Positions 8,696-17,447 of a stretch of DNA of 64,000 nt are shown piece after piece (the first letter of the stretch is position 1; the number at the start of each line of letters is the position of its first letter). The notes below the pieces were generated by a model, which saw nothing but the letters and a program-made list of their open reading frames with translations, searched no databases and was not told the origin of the DNA. The stretch is from Gp6-AA40 sp036407095 (GTDB taxonomy: Bacteria > Acidobacteriota > Vicinamibacteria > Vicinamibacterales > UBA2999), in contig DASWZV010000085.1 of NCBI GenBank assembly GCA_036407095.1, forward strand, positions 124,001 through 188,000, given 5' to 3'. The position numbers and the translations under genes are program-made.

Positions 8696-8733
8696 GGCGG
8701 GTCCGCCTCCGCAACGCGACGGCGAGACCCGCC
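8696..8733 (-). terminator. Hairpin between the fusion gene and the quinoprotein gene
   Basis: An 8-bp stem GGCGGGTC (8696-8703) pairs with GACCCGCC (8726-8733) around a 22-nt loop containing CCGCCTCCGC...CGGCGAG. It lies 18 nt after the stop of the upstream minus-strand gene. There is no U-run, so this could be a Rho-independent-like stop, an RNA-processing site or simply a dispersed repeat; related sequences occur at 18403, 38082 and 42866. Confidence 0.4.
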
Positions 8734-8750
8734 GTAATGTTTCGAGCGAT

Positions 8751-9287
8751 CTACTTTCCTCGACCACCTGGCCCCGCCGTGTCATTCGACGCCACGCGCT
8801 TCTTGAATCGCCATCGTCCGTTCTCGCGCACGAGGGTGTCGTCGTACCGCCCTGCCTGCGCGATCGTCGCGCCGCGCTCGCCAGGCACGACGAAGGCCCA
8901 CCGCGACCAGGCTGTCGCGGTATCGCCGTTGACGGTAATCACGAAGTTCGACAGCAGATGGTAGTTCTTCGCGACGTTCGGCTGCGTGCCCATGTTCTTT
9001 TCCATGAAGGTCTTGATGTTGGCCGGCCCGGTCACCGAGCCGAAGCCGCCGACCCATTCCCCGTCCTTCGCAAACAGGGACGAGTACCCCGCGAAGTCCC
9101 GGTTGTCGAGATAGCGTCCGTAATCGAGCAGGAGATTCTGAATCTCCTCTTTGTCCTCGAACCGCTGCAGGCGAGCAGCCAGCGATGATTCAGAGGACGC
9201 GGCGCGCTGCGCGTACACGTGCGAAGGGGTCACCATCCACGCCGCCAGGGCCAGGCATGACGCACGCAGAAACCAGCGATTGAGCAT
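8751..9287 (-). other. Possible internal start: exported SnoaL/NTF2-like protein
   Basis: Within the fusion gene an ATG at 9287 is preceded by GAGG with a 6-nt spacer and opens a 178-residue protein. It would have a plausible signal peptide (cleavage near YAQ, about residue 27) and a complete SnoaL-like fold. The same residues double as the C-terminal tail of the reductase. SnoaL-like domains bind small hydrophobic ligands or act as enzymes; no catalytic assignment can be made here. Translation from this start would place the second protein outside the cytoplasm, whereas the fusion would keep it in or on the membrane. Confidence 0.45.
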
Positions 9288-10337
9288 GATGTGCCTCGTG
9301 AAGGCGCGCGACCCGAGCAGCAGCCGTCCGAACGCGGCCACCGTCGATTTCAAACGCGCAGGAGTCGAACGTGGCCGCGGGTATCGTTGCGCGAGCACGT
9401 CGGCGTACGATTGAAGGTCGATCGCGCTGTGTCTCCCGTTGAGCGCGATCAGCGTCTCGGCCGCCAGCCGTCCGGATGCGATCGCCGGTCCGATTCCCTC
9501 GCCGCTCTCCGCGTAGGCGAGACCGGCCGCGTCGCCGACCAGCAGCATTCCGTCACCGACGATCGGACGAGTGCCGGCGCCTGACGCGAGGTAGGCGTGA
9601 CCCCGCCATTTGAGTTTCGATGTAGGCGACAACGTGTGCGTACGTTCGAGGAACGTCGTGAAGTCGCGCACGTGGTCGTTGAAGTCGACGCTCGTGCGTC
9701 GTCCGATCCCGACGTTGAGATAGTCGCCCTTCCGCACGCACCAGCCGTAGCCCTCCAAATCGCGACAGAAGAACAACTCCGGCATCTGGCCGTCTGTCGT
9801 CGCGTGGCGTCCCTCCACGCGGAACTCGGCTTCTTTCGCCACGACGGGAGGGGACGTATCGGCCCCGCCCCGCAGGTGCCGTGCGACCGGGCAGAAGTGA
9901 CCGCCGGCCCCGATCACCACCATCGCATCGATCGCGCCGTTGACGATCCACCGCCCGCCGGAGCGTTGCAGCGAGGTCACGAACGTGTCCTCGAGCACGT
10001 GCGCCTGCGCGCGACGAAGCAGGAAATCATCGAATTCGCAGCGCCGGATCGCGTAGCTGGCGACGTGGTGGTAGCGCGTGTCGACCGGGGTCGCGCCGAT
10101 CACGCTGGTGCGAAACGCGCGGATCTCCTGGAGCGTCAGCCCGGTCGCGCGGTACTCGTCGGGATCCAGTTCGAGCAGCGGAAAGACGCCCGGCGTGAGC
10201 CAGCCCGCACACACCTTGTCGCGCGGGAACCGTGCGCGATCGGCGACGACCACCTCCCACCCGGCGCGGCGGAGAACGCGGGCGCACGTCGACCCACCCG
10301 GCCCGCCTCCCACGACGAGCGCATCACACCGAATCAT
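8751..10337 (-). CDS. Geranylgeranyl-reductase-like FAD oxidoreductase fused in frame to a SnoaL/NTF2-like domain
   Basis: One open frame of 528 residues holds two proteins. Residues 1-350 are a geranylgeranyl-reductase-like flavoprotein: the FAD motif VVGGGPGGSTCARVLRRAG, FPRDKVCAGWLTP, and the second FAD site GDGMLLVGDAAGLAYAESGEGI, ending in the typical RWFL tail. Residues 351-528 begin MLNRWFLRASCLALAAW...YAQ, which reads like a signal peptide. They continue as an NTF2/SnoaL-like domain (EIQNLLLDYGRYLDNRDFAGYSSLF). No stop separates them. The ATG at 10337 overlaps the stop of the upstream cyclopropane synthase (ATGA), so the two are translationally coupled, and a role in membrane lipid modification is plausible. 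Either this is a true fusion or the second half is also made from an internal start (next entry). Confidence 0.75.
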   Translation of the reverse strand: MIRCDALVVGGGPGGSTCARVLRRAGWEVVVADRARFPRDKVCAGWLTPGVFPLLELDPDEYRATGLTLQEIRAFRTSVIGATPVDTRYHHVASYAIRRCEFDDFLLRRAQAHVLEDTFVTSLQRSGGRWIVNGAIDAMVVIGAGGHFCPVARHLRGGADTSPPVVAKEAEFRVEGRHATTDGQMPELFFCRDLEGYGWCVRKGDYLNVGIGRRTSVDFNDHVRDFTTFLERTHTLSPTSKLKWRGHAYLASGAGTRPIVGDGMLLVGDAAGLAYAESGEGIGPAIASGRLAAETLIALNGRHSAIDLQSYADVLAQRYPRPRSTPARLKSTVAAFGRLLLGSRAFTRHIMLNRWFLRASCLALAAWMVTPSHVYAQRAASSESSLAARLQRFEDKEEIQNLLLDYGRYLDNRDFAGYSSLFAKDGEWVGGFGSVTGPANIKTFMEKNMGTQPNVAKNYHLLSNFVITVNGDTATAWSRWAFVVPGERGATIAQAGRYDDTLVRENGRWRFKKRVASNDTAGPGGRGK

Positions 10338-11653
10338 GCGGGAGTGACCGGCGGTTCGGCGCTGGTCCTGAGCGAGCGAAGCGAGTCGAAGGGCTCTGAG
10401 CGGGTCCAATACGGCGGCGCCGATTCGCGGGGCGTGAAGACGACCTGAAACAGCTGCAGCCACCCGGCGTTGAACGCCGCTTCCGACCCGGCCAGATACA
10501 ACTCCCACGCTCGCCGGAACTCGTCACCGTAGGTCGCGCGCACGTAGTCGGTTGCCGCGGCAAAGCGAGCGGCCCACGCAGCGAGCGTGTGGGCGTAGTG
10601 CAGGCGCAGATTCTCGATGTCGGTCACCGACATGCCTGCAGGCGTCAGGATTCTCGACGTGAGCTCCGCCAGCGTCGGGGTGTAGGCGCCGGGGAAGATC
10701 CGTCGCCGGATCCACGTGTTGAGCGGACGAGAGACGTCGCGGCCGATGAAATGCAGCAGCCCGCGTCCGCCGTCTCGTTTGAGGCTGCGCTTGAGCACGG
10801 TCCCGACGGCCGAGAGATTACGCCGTCCCACGTGTTCGAGCATGCCGACCGACACGAACGCGTCGAACTGTCCCGACACGTTCCGATAGTCGTCGTCGAT
10901 GAACTCGACCTGACTCGCGAGCCCTTCACGCGCGGCGCGCTCGCGCGCGTACTCGATCTGCTCTCGAGAGATGTTGAACGCCCGGACGTGCACGCCGTAG
11001 TGACGCGCCATGTGGAGCGCGAGCGCGCCCCACCCGCAGCCCGCCTCGATCACGGAGTCGCCCGGCTGAAGACGCAACTTGCGACAGACGAGATCGAGCT
11101 TCGCGTGCTGCGCGTCGTCGAGCGACATCCGCTGGTCGGCGAAGTACGCGCACGTATACACCATCCGGCGATCGAGCCACCGCTCGTAGAACGCGTTCCC
11201 GAGATCGTAGTGATGGTGCACGTTGAGCCGGGAACGCCGCAGCGTGTTCGCCGACGAGAGCGCAGCCGCGATTCGATCGAAGAGCGACGGTTCGAGCGGC
11301 GAGAGTCGCGTGAGCTCGGCGGTGATCACGGGCAGCGGACCTCGGACGTCGAGGCGGCCTGTCATATACGACTCGCCGAACTGGAGATCGGGATTGACGA
11401 GGAGGCCGATGAGCGTGCCTCGATCGTGCACGATGAGATCGCCGATCAGTCTCGATTGCCCGGTGTACGGAGACGACCCGTCCCACAGCTGGAGACGGAC
11501 CCGGGCGGGCTCGATGGTCTTCTGAATGCGGGCGGCCAGCCACCGATCGAGGATGGTGGGGGCGCGTGCTGCTTGTGTGTGTGGCTGCGGCTGAGGCGTT
11601 GTCGCCGTGTTGATCCCAGCCGCGGTTGCAGTCGAATGTGTCGATGAACTCAT
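10334..11653 (-). CDS. cfa: Cyclopropane-fatty-acyl-phospholipid synthase family methyltransferase
   Basis: The 439-residue protein belongs to the Cfa/Mycolic acid synthase family. These enzymes transfer a methylene from S-adenosylmethionine to unsaturated acyl chains of membrane phospholipids. Visible features are the SAM motif VIEAGCGWGALALHMARHYG, the upstream HHYDLGNAFYERWLD, the block AKLDLVCRKLRLQPGD, FDAFVSVGMLEHVG, and the late RRIFPGAYTP. The start at 11653 has the ribosome site AAGGTG; a longer start at 11707 is less likely. The stop overlaps the reductase start (ATGA). Its last about 19 residues include SLRSLRT encoded by a dispersed repeat (10365-10393), so the native tail may have been altered. 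It is divergent from the thioredoxin gene. Confidence 0.88.
   Translation of the reverse strand: MSSSTHSTATAAGINTATTPQPQPHTQAARAPTILDRWLAARIQKTIEPARVRLQLWDGSSPYTGQSRLIGDLIVHDRGTLIGLLVNPDLQFGESYMTGRLDVRGPLPVITAELTRLSPLEPSLFDRIAAALSSANTLRRSRLNVHHHYDLGNAFYERWLDRRMVYTCAYFADQRMSLDDAQHAKLDLVCRKLRLQPGDSVIEAGCGWGALALHMARHYGVHVRAFNISREQIEYARERAAREGLASQVEFIDDDYRNVSGQFDAFVSVGMLEHVGRRNLSAVGTVLKRSLKRDGGRGLLHFIGRDVSRPLNTWIRRRIFPGAYTPTLAELTSRILTPAGMSVTDIENLRLHYAHTLAAWAARFAAATDYVRATYGDEFRRAWELYLAGSEAAFNAGWLQLFQVVFTPRESAPPYWTRSEPFDSLRSLRTSAEPPVTPA
10365..10393. repeat. GAGCGAGCGAAGCGAGT dispersed repeat inside the cfa 3' end
   Basis: This copy shares at least 22 consecutive bases with 56984-57005 and is translated as cfa residues 421-430. 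The other copy is intergenic and lies inside a fragment of another repeat. A related, diverged hairpin version lies at 55401-55440. Confidence 0.7.
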
Positions 11654-11757
11654 CGTCGATCGCACCTTCGGAAGGCCTGTGAGGCCGGCAGGCCCGAGAT
11701 CATACACGCACTACGGCGTGTCCGGCTTGAGCGTGAGCCGCCTGTACACTGTGGCCC

Positions 11758-12210
11758 ATGGGCCTCTCCTCCGACGATCGCGGTGTCCTCGTTGCGTGTC
11801 CCGCCTGCGGGAAGACGAACCGGCTGTCGTACGACGCGCTCGATCGTCACATCAGATGTGGCCACTGCAAGACGGCGCTGCCGGCGGCGAGCCGCCCCGT
11901 CGACGTCCCGACGGTCATGGCGTTTGATGCGCTGATCGCGCGATCGCCCGTGCCGGTCGTCGTCGACTTCTGGGCACCGTGGTGCGGTCCGTGTCGCATG
12001 ATGGCGCCGGAGGTCGAGAAAGTGGCCCAGACACTGGCCGGAAAGGCGCTCGTCGCGAAGGTCGACACCGAAGCACTTCCCGCGCTCGGCGAGCGTTTCC
12101 TCATCCGTTCGATTCCAACGTTGATGGTGTTCCGAGGTGGACAGGTGGTCTCGCGCGAATCCGGCGCGAGACCCGCCGGCGACATCCTCGCGATCGTTCA
12201 TCGCAGCTGA
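11758..12210 (+). CDS. trxC: Thioredoxin 2 (zinc-ribbon thioredoxin)
   Basis: The protein is 150 residues. An N-terminal zinc ribbon (CPACGKTNRL...IRCGHCKTALP, about 12-40) is followed by a thioredoxin fold with the active site FWAPWCGPCRMMAPE and the cis-proline block RSIPTLMVFRGG. This two-part layout is diagnostic of TrxC. It reduces protein disulfides in the cytoplasm, often under oxidative stress. The stop is followed 20 nt later by the GTG of the MgtC/DUF4010 gene. It is transcribed divergently from cfa across about 100 bp. Confidence 0.92.
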   Translation: MGLSSDDRGVLVACPACGKTNRLSYDALDRHIRCGHCKTALPAASRPVDVPTVMAFDALIARSPVPVVVDFWAPWCGPCRMMAPEVEKVAQTLAGKALVAKVDTEALPALGERFLIRSIPTLMVFRGGQVVSRESGARPAGDILAIVHRS

Positions 12211-12229
12211 CCGTCGCCTCGAGGACGTC

Positions 12230-13477
12230 GTGAGTCTCACAGAGATTGCGGGCCTCGTCGTGGCGACACTCGGTGGCGCGGTGATTGGTCTCGAGCGCGA
12301 ATGGTCAGGCCACGCGACGGGCCCGGCGGCGCGCTTCGGCGGCATCCGCACGTTCACCCTGCTCGGGGCGCTCGGTGGTGTGTCCGGGTGGCTGTCGATG
12401 CACGACCTGCTGCCGCTCGCGGTCGTGCTGCTCGCCGCCTCGTCGGCGCTGGTGGTGGCGGCCTATGCTGCGTCGAGTCACGCCAACGTCGAAGCGACGA
12501 CGGAGGTCGCGGCGCTCGTCGTGCTCGCCGCCGGCATGTTGTCGGGCGCGGGTTACCTCGCACCGGCAAGTGCGCTCGTGACGGCGACCGCGCTGCTGCT
12601 CCTCGAGAAGACACGCGTGCACGCGCTCGTGGCACGAATCGACGATCAGTCGCTGCGCGCCAGCGTGCGCTTTGCCGCGATGGCCTGCGTGATTCTGCCG
12701 CTCCTGCCGACCGGCCCCTATGGACCCTACGGCGCCGTGAAGCCGAGAGAGCTGTGGGTGCTCGTGCTGTTCTTCTCCGGTCTCAGCTTCGTGGGCTGGA
12801 TCCTCCGGCGCGTGATCGGCCCGTCGCAAGGCGTGATCCTCTCGGGGCTGCTGGGCGGCATCGTGTCGTCGACATCGGTGACGTTGACGTTCGCACGCGA
12901 CAGCCGCCCACCGCAGGCGCCGCGTGTGGCGCTTGGCGCTGGGGTGATCGCGGCATGTACGCTCATGCTCGTCCGGCTCACCATCGCGTGCGCGGTGCTC
13001 AACCCGCCGCTGGCGCTCGCCATCCTGCCCTACATCGCGGGGGCGTTCGTGATTGGGGCCGCGAGCACGATCGTCGCGTGGCGCAGGAACGCGGGGGACA
13101 CGGAGAACCGCGACACCGGGGAACTCGATTCACCGCTTCGCACGACGGCGTCGCTGCAGATGGCGGCACTGTTTCAGATCGTCCTGTTCGTGATCGCGTT
13201 CGTGCAGATGCGTTGGGGCTCCAGTGCGCTCGTCATGACATCGGCCATCGTCGGCTTGACCGATCTCGATGCGTTGACGCTGTCGCTGGCGCGACGCGGA
13301 GGTGCTGGCGATGAGCTGCAGCCGATTGTCATCGCGCTCGTGACCGGCATCCTCTCGAACACGCTGCTGAAGCTCGTCGTCGCGGCCGGAATCGGCCGCG
13401 GCACGTTTCGCGTGTTTGCAGGCGGTGCGCTTGCGGCAATCGCCATCGCGCTTGGCGTCATGCTCGTACTGCGATAA
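12230..13477 (+). CDS. MgtC/SapB and DUF4010 domain membrane protein
   Basis: This polytopic inner-membrane protein has 415 residues starting at GTG 12230, with a GAGG ribosome site 6 nt upstream. The N-terminal part (about 1-135) resembles the MgtC/SapB family (GAVIGLEREWSGH, RTFTLLGALGG). The rest is a DUF4010 region with about eight further membrane segments (VILSGLLGGIVSSTSVTLTFAR). The transported ion, if any, is unknown. The TAA stop overlaps the ATG of the next gene, a cytochrome c, by one base (TAATG), suggesting translational coupling. Confidence 0.82.
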   Translation: MSLTEIAGLVVATLGGAVIGLEREWSGHATGPAARFGGIRTFTLLGALGGVSGWLSMHDLLPLAVVLLAASSALVVAAYAASSHANVEATTEVAALVVLAAGMLSGAGYLAPASALVTATALLLLEKTRVHALVARIDDQSLRASVRFAAMACVILPLLPTGPYGPYGAVKPRELWVLVLFFSGLSFVGWILRRVIGPSQGVILSGLLGGIVSSTSVTLTFARDSRPPQAPRVALGAGVIAACTLMLVRLTIACAVLNPPLALAILPYIAGAFVIGAASTIVAWRRNAGDTENRDTGELDSPLRTTASLQMAALFQIVLFVIAFVQMRWGSSALVMTSAIVGLTDLDALTLSLARRGGAGDELQPIVIALVTGILSNTLLKLVVAAGIGRGTFRVFAGGALAAIAIALGVMLVLR

Positions 13478-13914
13478 TGGATGACGTGAAAGTGCTGATG
13501 GCCTCCGGCTCCGTCATCGTCGTGCTCGCGGTGCTCATCGCGTCTGCCCAGCCTCAACGCACCATCTGGGATCGTGTGTATACGGCGGCGCAGGCCGGGC
13601 GAGGCCAGAAACTGTACGCCGAACAGTGCGCACAGTGTCATGGTGAAGGATTGTCCGGCGTCGAGATGGCGCCGCCGCTGACCGGCGACATGTTCAATTC
13701 GAACTGGGAAGGCGTTCCGCTCTCCGATCTCTTCGAGCGCATCCGCATGTCGATGCCGCAGAACAATCCCGGCTCGCTCACGCGTGCGCAGACGGCCGAC
13801 GTCCTCGCGCACATGCTGAAGGTCGGAGGGTTCCCCGCGGGTGAGCAGGAGCTCGACGGTCAGGCCGGCGCGCTGACAGGGACGAAGTTCCTGACTTACA
13901 AACCGCAGGAATAG
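13477..13914 (+). CDS. Small periplasmic cytochrome c
   Basis: The 145-residue protein has a signal peptide (about 1-23, ASGSVIVVLAVLIASAQ) and one heme c site, CAQCH (about residue 50). A distal Met ligand is likely in SMPQNNPG. It is overlapped by the DUF4010 stop. A close relative lies at 37611-38057, sharing RTIW(D)...A(Q)A.RGQ, CxxCH, the L(T/A)G.(E/D)(M/F)F block and SMPQ. Such proteins commonly accept electrons from quinoproteins such as the one at 6861 or 38205, though neither is directly adjacent here. Confidence 0.85.
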   Translation: MDDVKVLMASGSVIVVLAVLIASAQPQRTIWDRVYTAAQAGRGQKLYAEQCAQCHGEGLSGVEMAPPLTGDMFNSNWEGVPLSDLFERIRMSMPQNNPGSLTRAQTADVLAHMLKVGGFPAGEQELDGQAGALTGTKFLTYKPQE

Positions 13915-14235
13915 TCACGCGCAGGCTGCGCTCTACGGCAGCACGTAGAGCGCGAGCTTCAGCTCGCGCGGATCCACGCGCCGAACGCGCCCCCACCTGC
14001 CTCACCGCGAAGCGGCCCCACGCGCCGAGGGCGCGCCCCACTTGAGCCTGCGCCACTCATACCAACAGACCTTGATCTGACTGCCCGAACGGGAGTAGGG
14101 TGGGCGCCCCGGCCGGTCGACGCGCCATGTCGCGCGTCCCGGCAACACGAAGGAGGCCACAGAAACATCACGTCGCCGTCGCCGAGACTTGTGATCCGTT
14201 GCGGGGTAACCAACCGACTGGAGAGAGGTGGCACT
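13915..14235. other. Intergenic region upstream of TonB receptor
   Basis: The 321-bp gap begins with a variable-stem palindrome (next entry) and continues as GC-rich sequence with small local palindromes (for example around 14017-14037). No ORF with coding character and no clear -35/-10 or sigma-54 promoter was recognised. The GAGAGG at its end is the ribosome site of the receptor. Confidence 0.4.
13921..13970. repeat. Variable-stem palindrome, CGTAG family
   Basis: An inverted half-copy (13921-13937) faces a full copy. The full copy is the leader CGTAGA (from 13944) with stem GCGCGAGC (13950-13957), TTCA loop and GCTCGCGC (13962-13969). The family keeps the leader and loop but changes the stem with compensating bases. 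It lies just after the cytochrome c stop. Confidence 0.75.
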
Positions 14236-17200
14236 ATGCGCGCCGTAAAGATCCTGACAGTCCTGGTTTGGAGCATCCTGGTGCCGGCCGTTGCCGGTGC
14301 GCAGGCGGTCATCGCCGGTTTGGTCAAGGATGTGTCGGGGGCTGTGCTGCCAGGCGTTACCGTTGAAGCCAGCAGCCCCGCACTGATCGAGAAGGTCCGG
14401 AGCGCCGTGAGCGACGGCACCGGACAGTACCGCATCGAAGATCTGCGTCCCGGCGTCTACAAGGTCACGTTTACCCTCACCGGGTTCAGTTCCTATCAGC
14501 GCGAAGGCATCGAGTTGACCGGTTCTTTCACCGCAACCGTCAACGCCGAGATGCGCGTCGGCACGCTGCAGGAGACGGTCACCGTCACGGGTGAATCGCC
14601 GATCGTCGACACGCAAAGCGCCCGCCGCCAGACCACGCTGAGCAATGAGGTGCTGAAAGCGATTCCCACCGTTCGCAGCTACAACGCGCTCGTCGTCGTC
14701 GTTCCCGGTGTCATCACCAACACCAACGACGTGGCGACGGGAACCTCCACGACGCAGTTTCCGATCCACGGCGGGCGGAACAACGAAGGACGCATGACCG
14801 TCGACGGTCTCAACGTCGGCAATCCTCCCGGCGGCAATCAGCCACCTGGGTACTCGGTCGACGTCGGCAACTCCGAAGAGGTCGCGTTCACGACGTCCGG
14901 TGGGCTCGGCGAACAGGAGACGGCCGGCCTGGTCATGAACATCGTGCCGAAGACCGGCGGCAACTCGCTGCACGGCTCTGCGTTTTATAGCGGGAGCGGC
15001 AAGAATCTGCAGTCGGACAATTCGGCGGGAGTCGCCGGTCTGGCCACGCCGACGCCTCTCACGAAGATCTACGACCTCAACGCGGCGATCGGAGGGCCGA
15101 TCTTCAAGGACCGCCTCTGGTACTTCCTCACCGCGCGGACGCAGGGCAGCACGCGCGTCAACGCGAACCAGTTCTACAACGCCAATGCCGGCGACGCGAC
15201 GAAGTGGGCCTACGCTCCCGTCCAGGCCCAGCCCGGGTTCTCGGATCGCACGTGGGAAAACGTCAGCGGACGCGTCACGTGGCAGGCGACGCCGCGCAAC
15301 AAGATCGGCGGGTTCTGGGACGAGCAGTGGGTGTGCCGCAAGTGCGAGGGCAATACGATCGGCATTACCACGCCGCCTGTCGTGTCGCCTGAGGCGAACG
15401 GTCCCAATCCCACGCTGCCGCTTCGAGTGCCGCAGGTGACCTGGGCGTCGCCGGTCACGAACAAGCTGCTGCTCGATGCCGGATTCGGCGGCACCTATTA
15501 CGGGTGGGGCAACTTCGAGCGCACTCCGAACCCGACGCACGATCTGATCAAGCTCACCGAACAGTGCGCCGCGAACGCCGATCCACGTTTTTCAGGCTGC
15601 GCCAATAACGGCAATCGTCCTGGCATCGTGTATCGCTCGCAGGATTGGGGCGACAACCGCACCGGTTCGTACATCTGGAAAGCGAACGTGTCGTACGTGA
15701 CCGGCCGTCAGAGCTTGAAGGTCGGCTATCAGCACACGTTGATGACCGATGATCGGACATGGTCGACCAACAGCACTGATCTCTGGTACCGCGTGAGCAA
15801 CGGCTTGCCCAATCAGCTGACGGAAACCATCTCGCCGTGGATCAACAACGCGCGCGCCGGATGGGATGCGGTGTTCGCGCAGGAACAGTGGACCGCAGGG
15901 CGTGTCACGCTGCAAGGCGCGGTACGATTCGACAACGCTGGCAGCTGGTTCCCCGAGCAGAACATCGGGCCCGATCGTTTCCTGCCGGTCGCCTATCAGT
16001 TCCCCGCAAGCAAGGGCATCGACAAATACAAGGACATCACGCCGCGGTTCGGCGTCGCGTACGACGTCTTCGGCAACGGCAAGACCGCGGTCAAGATGAA
16101 CTACGGCAGATACCTCGAAGGCGTCGGCGTGCAGTTGAACTACGCCAACACCAATCCGACGACGCGCATTCCGACATCGACGGGGCCGTTCGGTGTTCCC
16201 GGCGTGACGAGAACATGGATCGATGCCAACGCGAACTGGGTTCCGGACTGCGATTTGTCGAACCCGAACGCCAACGGCAATGCAGCGGCGGTTTACGGCG
16301 GTGGCGGACCGGACTTCTGCGGAGCGATCTCGAATCTCGCGTTTGGTCAGCCCGTGTTGACCGGCAACTACGATCCCGATCTGTTGAAGGGATGGGGCGT
16401 GCGCGCGGGCGACTGGAGCTTCGGCGTCTCCGTGCAGCAGCAGCTGATGACGCGGATGTCAATCGAGGTTGGGTACTACCGCCGGTGGTTCGACGGGTTC
16501 ACGTTGAACGACAACCTGTCGTTGGCAGCGGGCGACCTGACACCGTACAGCATCACCGCGCCTTCGGATCCGCGACTGCCGGGCGGCGGCGGCTACACGA
16601 TCGGGACGCTGTATGACGTCGTGCCGGCGAGGTCGGGGCAGATCAACAATCTCGCGACGCTCGCCGACAAGTACGGCAAGGAGTATCAGTACTTCAACGG
16701 CTTCGACTTCACGATCAGCCTGCGCACGAGCGGCTTCACGTTCCAGGGCGGAACGAGCACGGGGCAGAACGTCGCCGATGCGTGTGATGTGCGCGCCAAT
16801 CTTCCCGAGCTGAACGTCGGCATCGGCGCCGGTCTCGTTGGATCGACGGTCAGTCCCACGAGCCCGTACTGCCACGTGGCGTATGGCTGGTTGACTCAGC
16901 TGCGCGGACTTGGTTCGTACACGATTCCGAAGATCGACGCGCAGGTGAGCGCCGTATATCAGAGCAAACCGGGACAACTGCTGGCCGCCAACTGGGCGGC
17001 GCCGGCCGCGACGATTGCGCAATCGCTGGGCCGCGCCCCTTCAGGCAACGTCCAGAACGTCACCATCAACCTGATCGAACCGGGGTCGTTGTACGGCGAT
17101 CGGATCAACGAGCTCGATCTGCGGTTCGCCAAGAACCTCAAGTTCGGAAGCCAGCGCGCGATGCTGTCGGCCGATCTGTACAACGCGCTGAACGCCAACC

Positions 17201-17307
17201 CGGTGATCACTTACAACAACAGCTTTACCGCCGGGGGTTCGTGGCTTCAGCCGAACGCGATCCTGACGGGAAGGCTGGTGCGATTCAGCGCCGAGTTCAC
17301 CTGGTAG
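14236..17307 (+). CDS. TonB-dependent receptor with carboxypeptidase-regulatory-like N-terminus (Oar-like)
   Basis: This outer-membrane receptor has 1023 residues. It begins with a signal peptide (about 1-24), then a carboxypeptidase-regulatory beta-sandwich (about 25-105, AGLVKDVSGAVLPGVTVEA) and a plug domain (about 110-230, TVDGLNVGNPPGG). The long 22-strand-type barrel ends in the aromatic RFSAEFTW. It resembles Oar-type receptors that are abundant in acidobacteria and are thought to import or secrete large or complex substrates with energy from TonB-ExbBD (not encoded here). The start at 14236 has GAGAGG upstream; an earlier in-frame start at 14191 would put the signal peptide off the terminus. 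A second receptor lies at 50142. The ligand is unknown. Confidence 0.92.
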   Translation: MRAVKILTVLVWSILVPAVAGAQAVIAGLVKDVSGAVLPGVTVEASSPALIEKVRSAVSDGTGQYRIEDLRPGVYKVTFTLTGFSSYQREGIELTGSFTATVNAEMRVGTLQETVTVTGESPIVDTQSARRQTTLSNEVLKAIPTVRSYNALVVVVPGVITNTNDVATGTSTTQFPIHGGRNNEGRMTVDGLNVGNPPGGNQPPGYSVDVGNSEEVAFTTSGGLGEQETAGLVMNIVPKTGGNSLHGSAFYSGSGKNLQSDNSAGVAGLATPTPLTKIYDLNAAIGGPIFKDRLWYFLTARTQGSTRVNANQFYNANAGDATKWAYAPVQAQPGFSDRTWENVSGRVTWQATPRNKIGGFWDEQWVCRKCEGNTIGITTPPVVSPEANGPNPTLPLRVPQVTWASPVTNKLLLDAGFGGTYYGWGNFERTPNPTHDLIKLTEQCAANADPRFSGCANNGNRPGIVYRSQDWGDNRTGSYIWKANVSYVTGRQSLKVGYQHTLMTDDRTWSTNSTDLWYRVSNGLPNQLTETISPWINNARAGWDAVFAQEQWTAGRVTLQGAVRFDNAGSWFPEQNIGPDRFLPVAYQFPASKGIDKYKDITPRFGVAYDVFGNGKTAVKMNYGRYLEGVGVQLNYANTNPTTRIPTSTGPFGVPGVTRTWIDANANWVPDCDLSNPNANGNAAAVYGGGGPDFCGAISNLAFGQPVLTGNYDPDLLKGWGVRAGDWSFGVSVQQQLMTRMSIEVGYYRRWFDGFTLNDNLSLAAGDLTPYSITAPSDPRLPGGGGYTIGTLYDVVPARSGQINNLATLADKYGKEYQYFNGFDFTISLRTSGFTFQGGTSTGQNVADACDVRANLPELNVGIGAGLVGSTVSPTSPYCHVAYGWLTQLRGLGSYTIPKIDAQVSAVYQSKPGQLLAANWAAPAATIAQSLGRAPSGNVQNVTINLIEPGSLYGDRINELDLRFAKNLKFGSQRAMLSADLYNALNANPVITYNNSFTAGGSWLQPNAILTGRLVRFSAEFTW

Positions 17308-17325
17308 GCAGGAACAGGCCGTTCC

Positions 17326-17367
17326 GGGTTCAGGGGTTCTCGGTTCCAGTGCCGGAACCCTGAACCC
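17326..17367. terminator. GGTTCAGG hairpin after the TonB receptor
   Basis: GGGTTCAGGGGTTC (17326-17339) pairs with GGAACCCTGAACCC (17354-17367) with one bulge. It lies 18 nt after the receptor stop and may end that transcript. Fragments of the same GGTTCAGG phrase occur at 31864-31931 and 55468-55506, so it is also a dispersed repeat. Confidence 0.5.
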
Positions 17368-17447
17368 TGAACTTTGAACGGCAATTGCCCCGGTTTCGCC
17401 CGATTTCCTGTCTGGAACGGGCTGTTGTTTCCCGCTAGACTTTGCCG

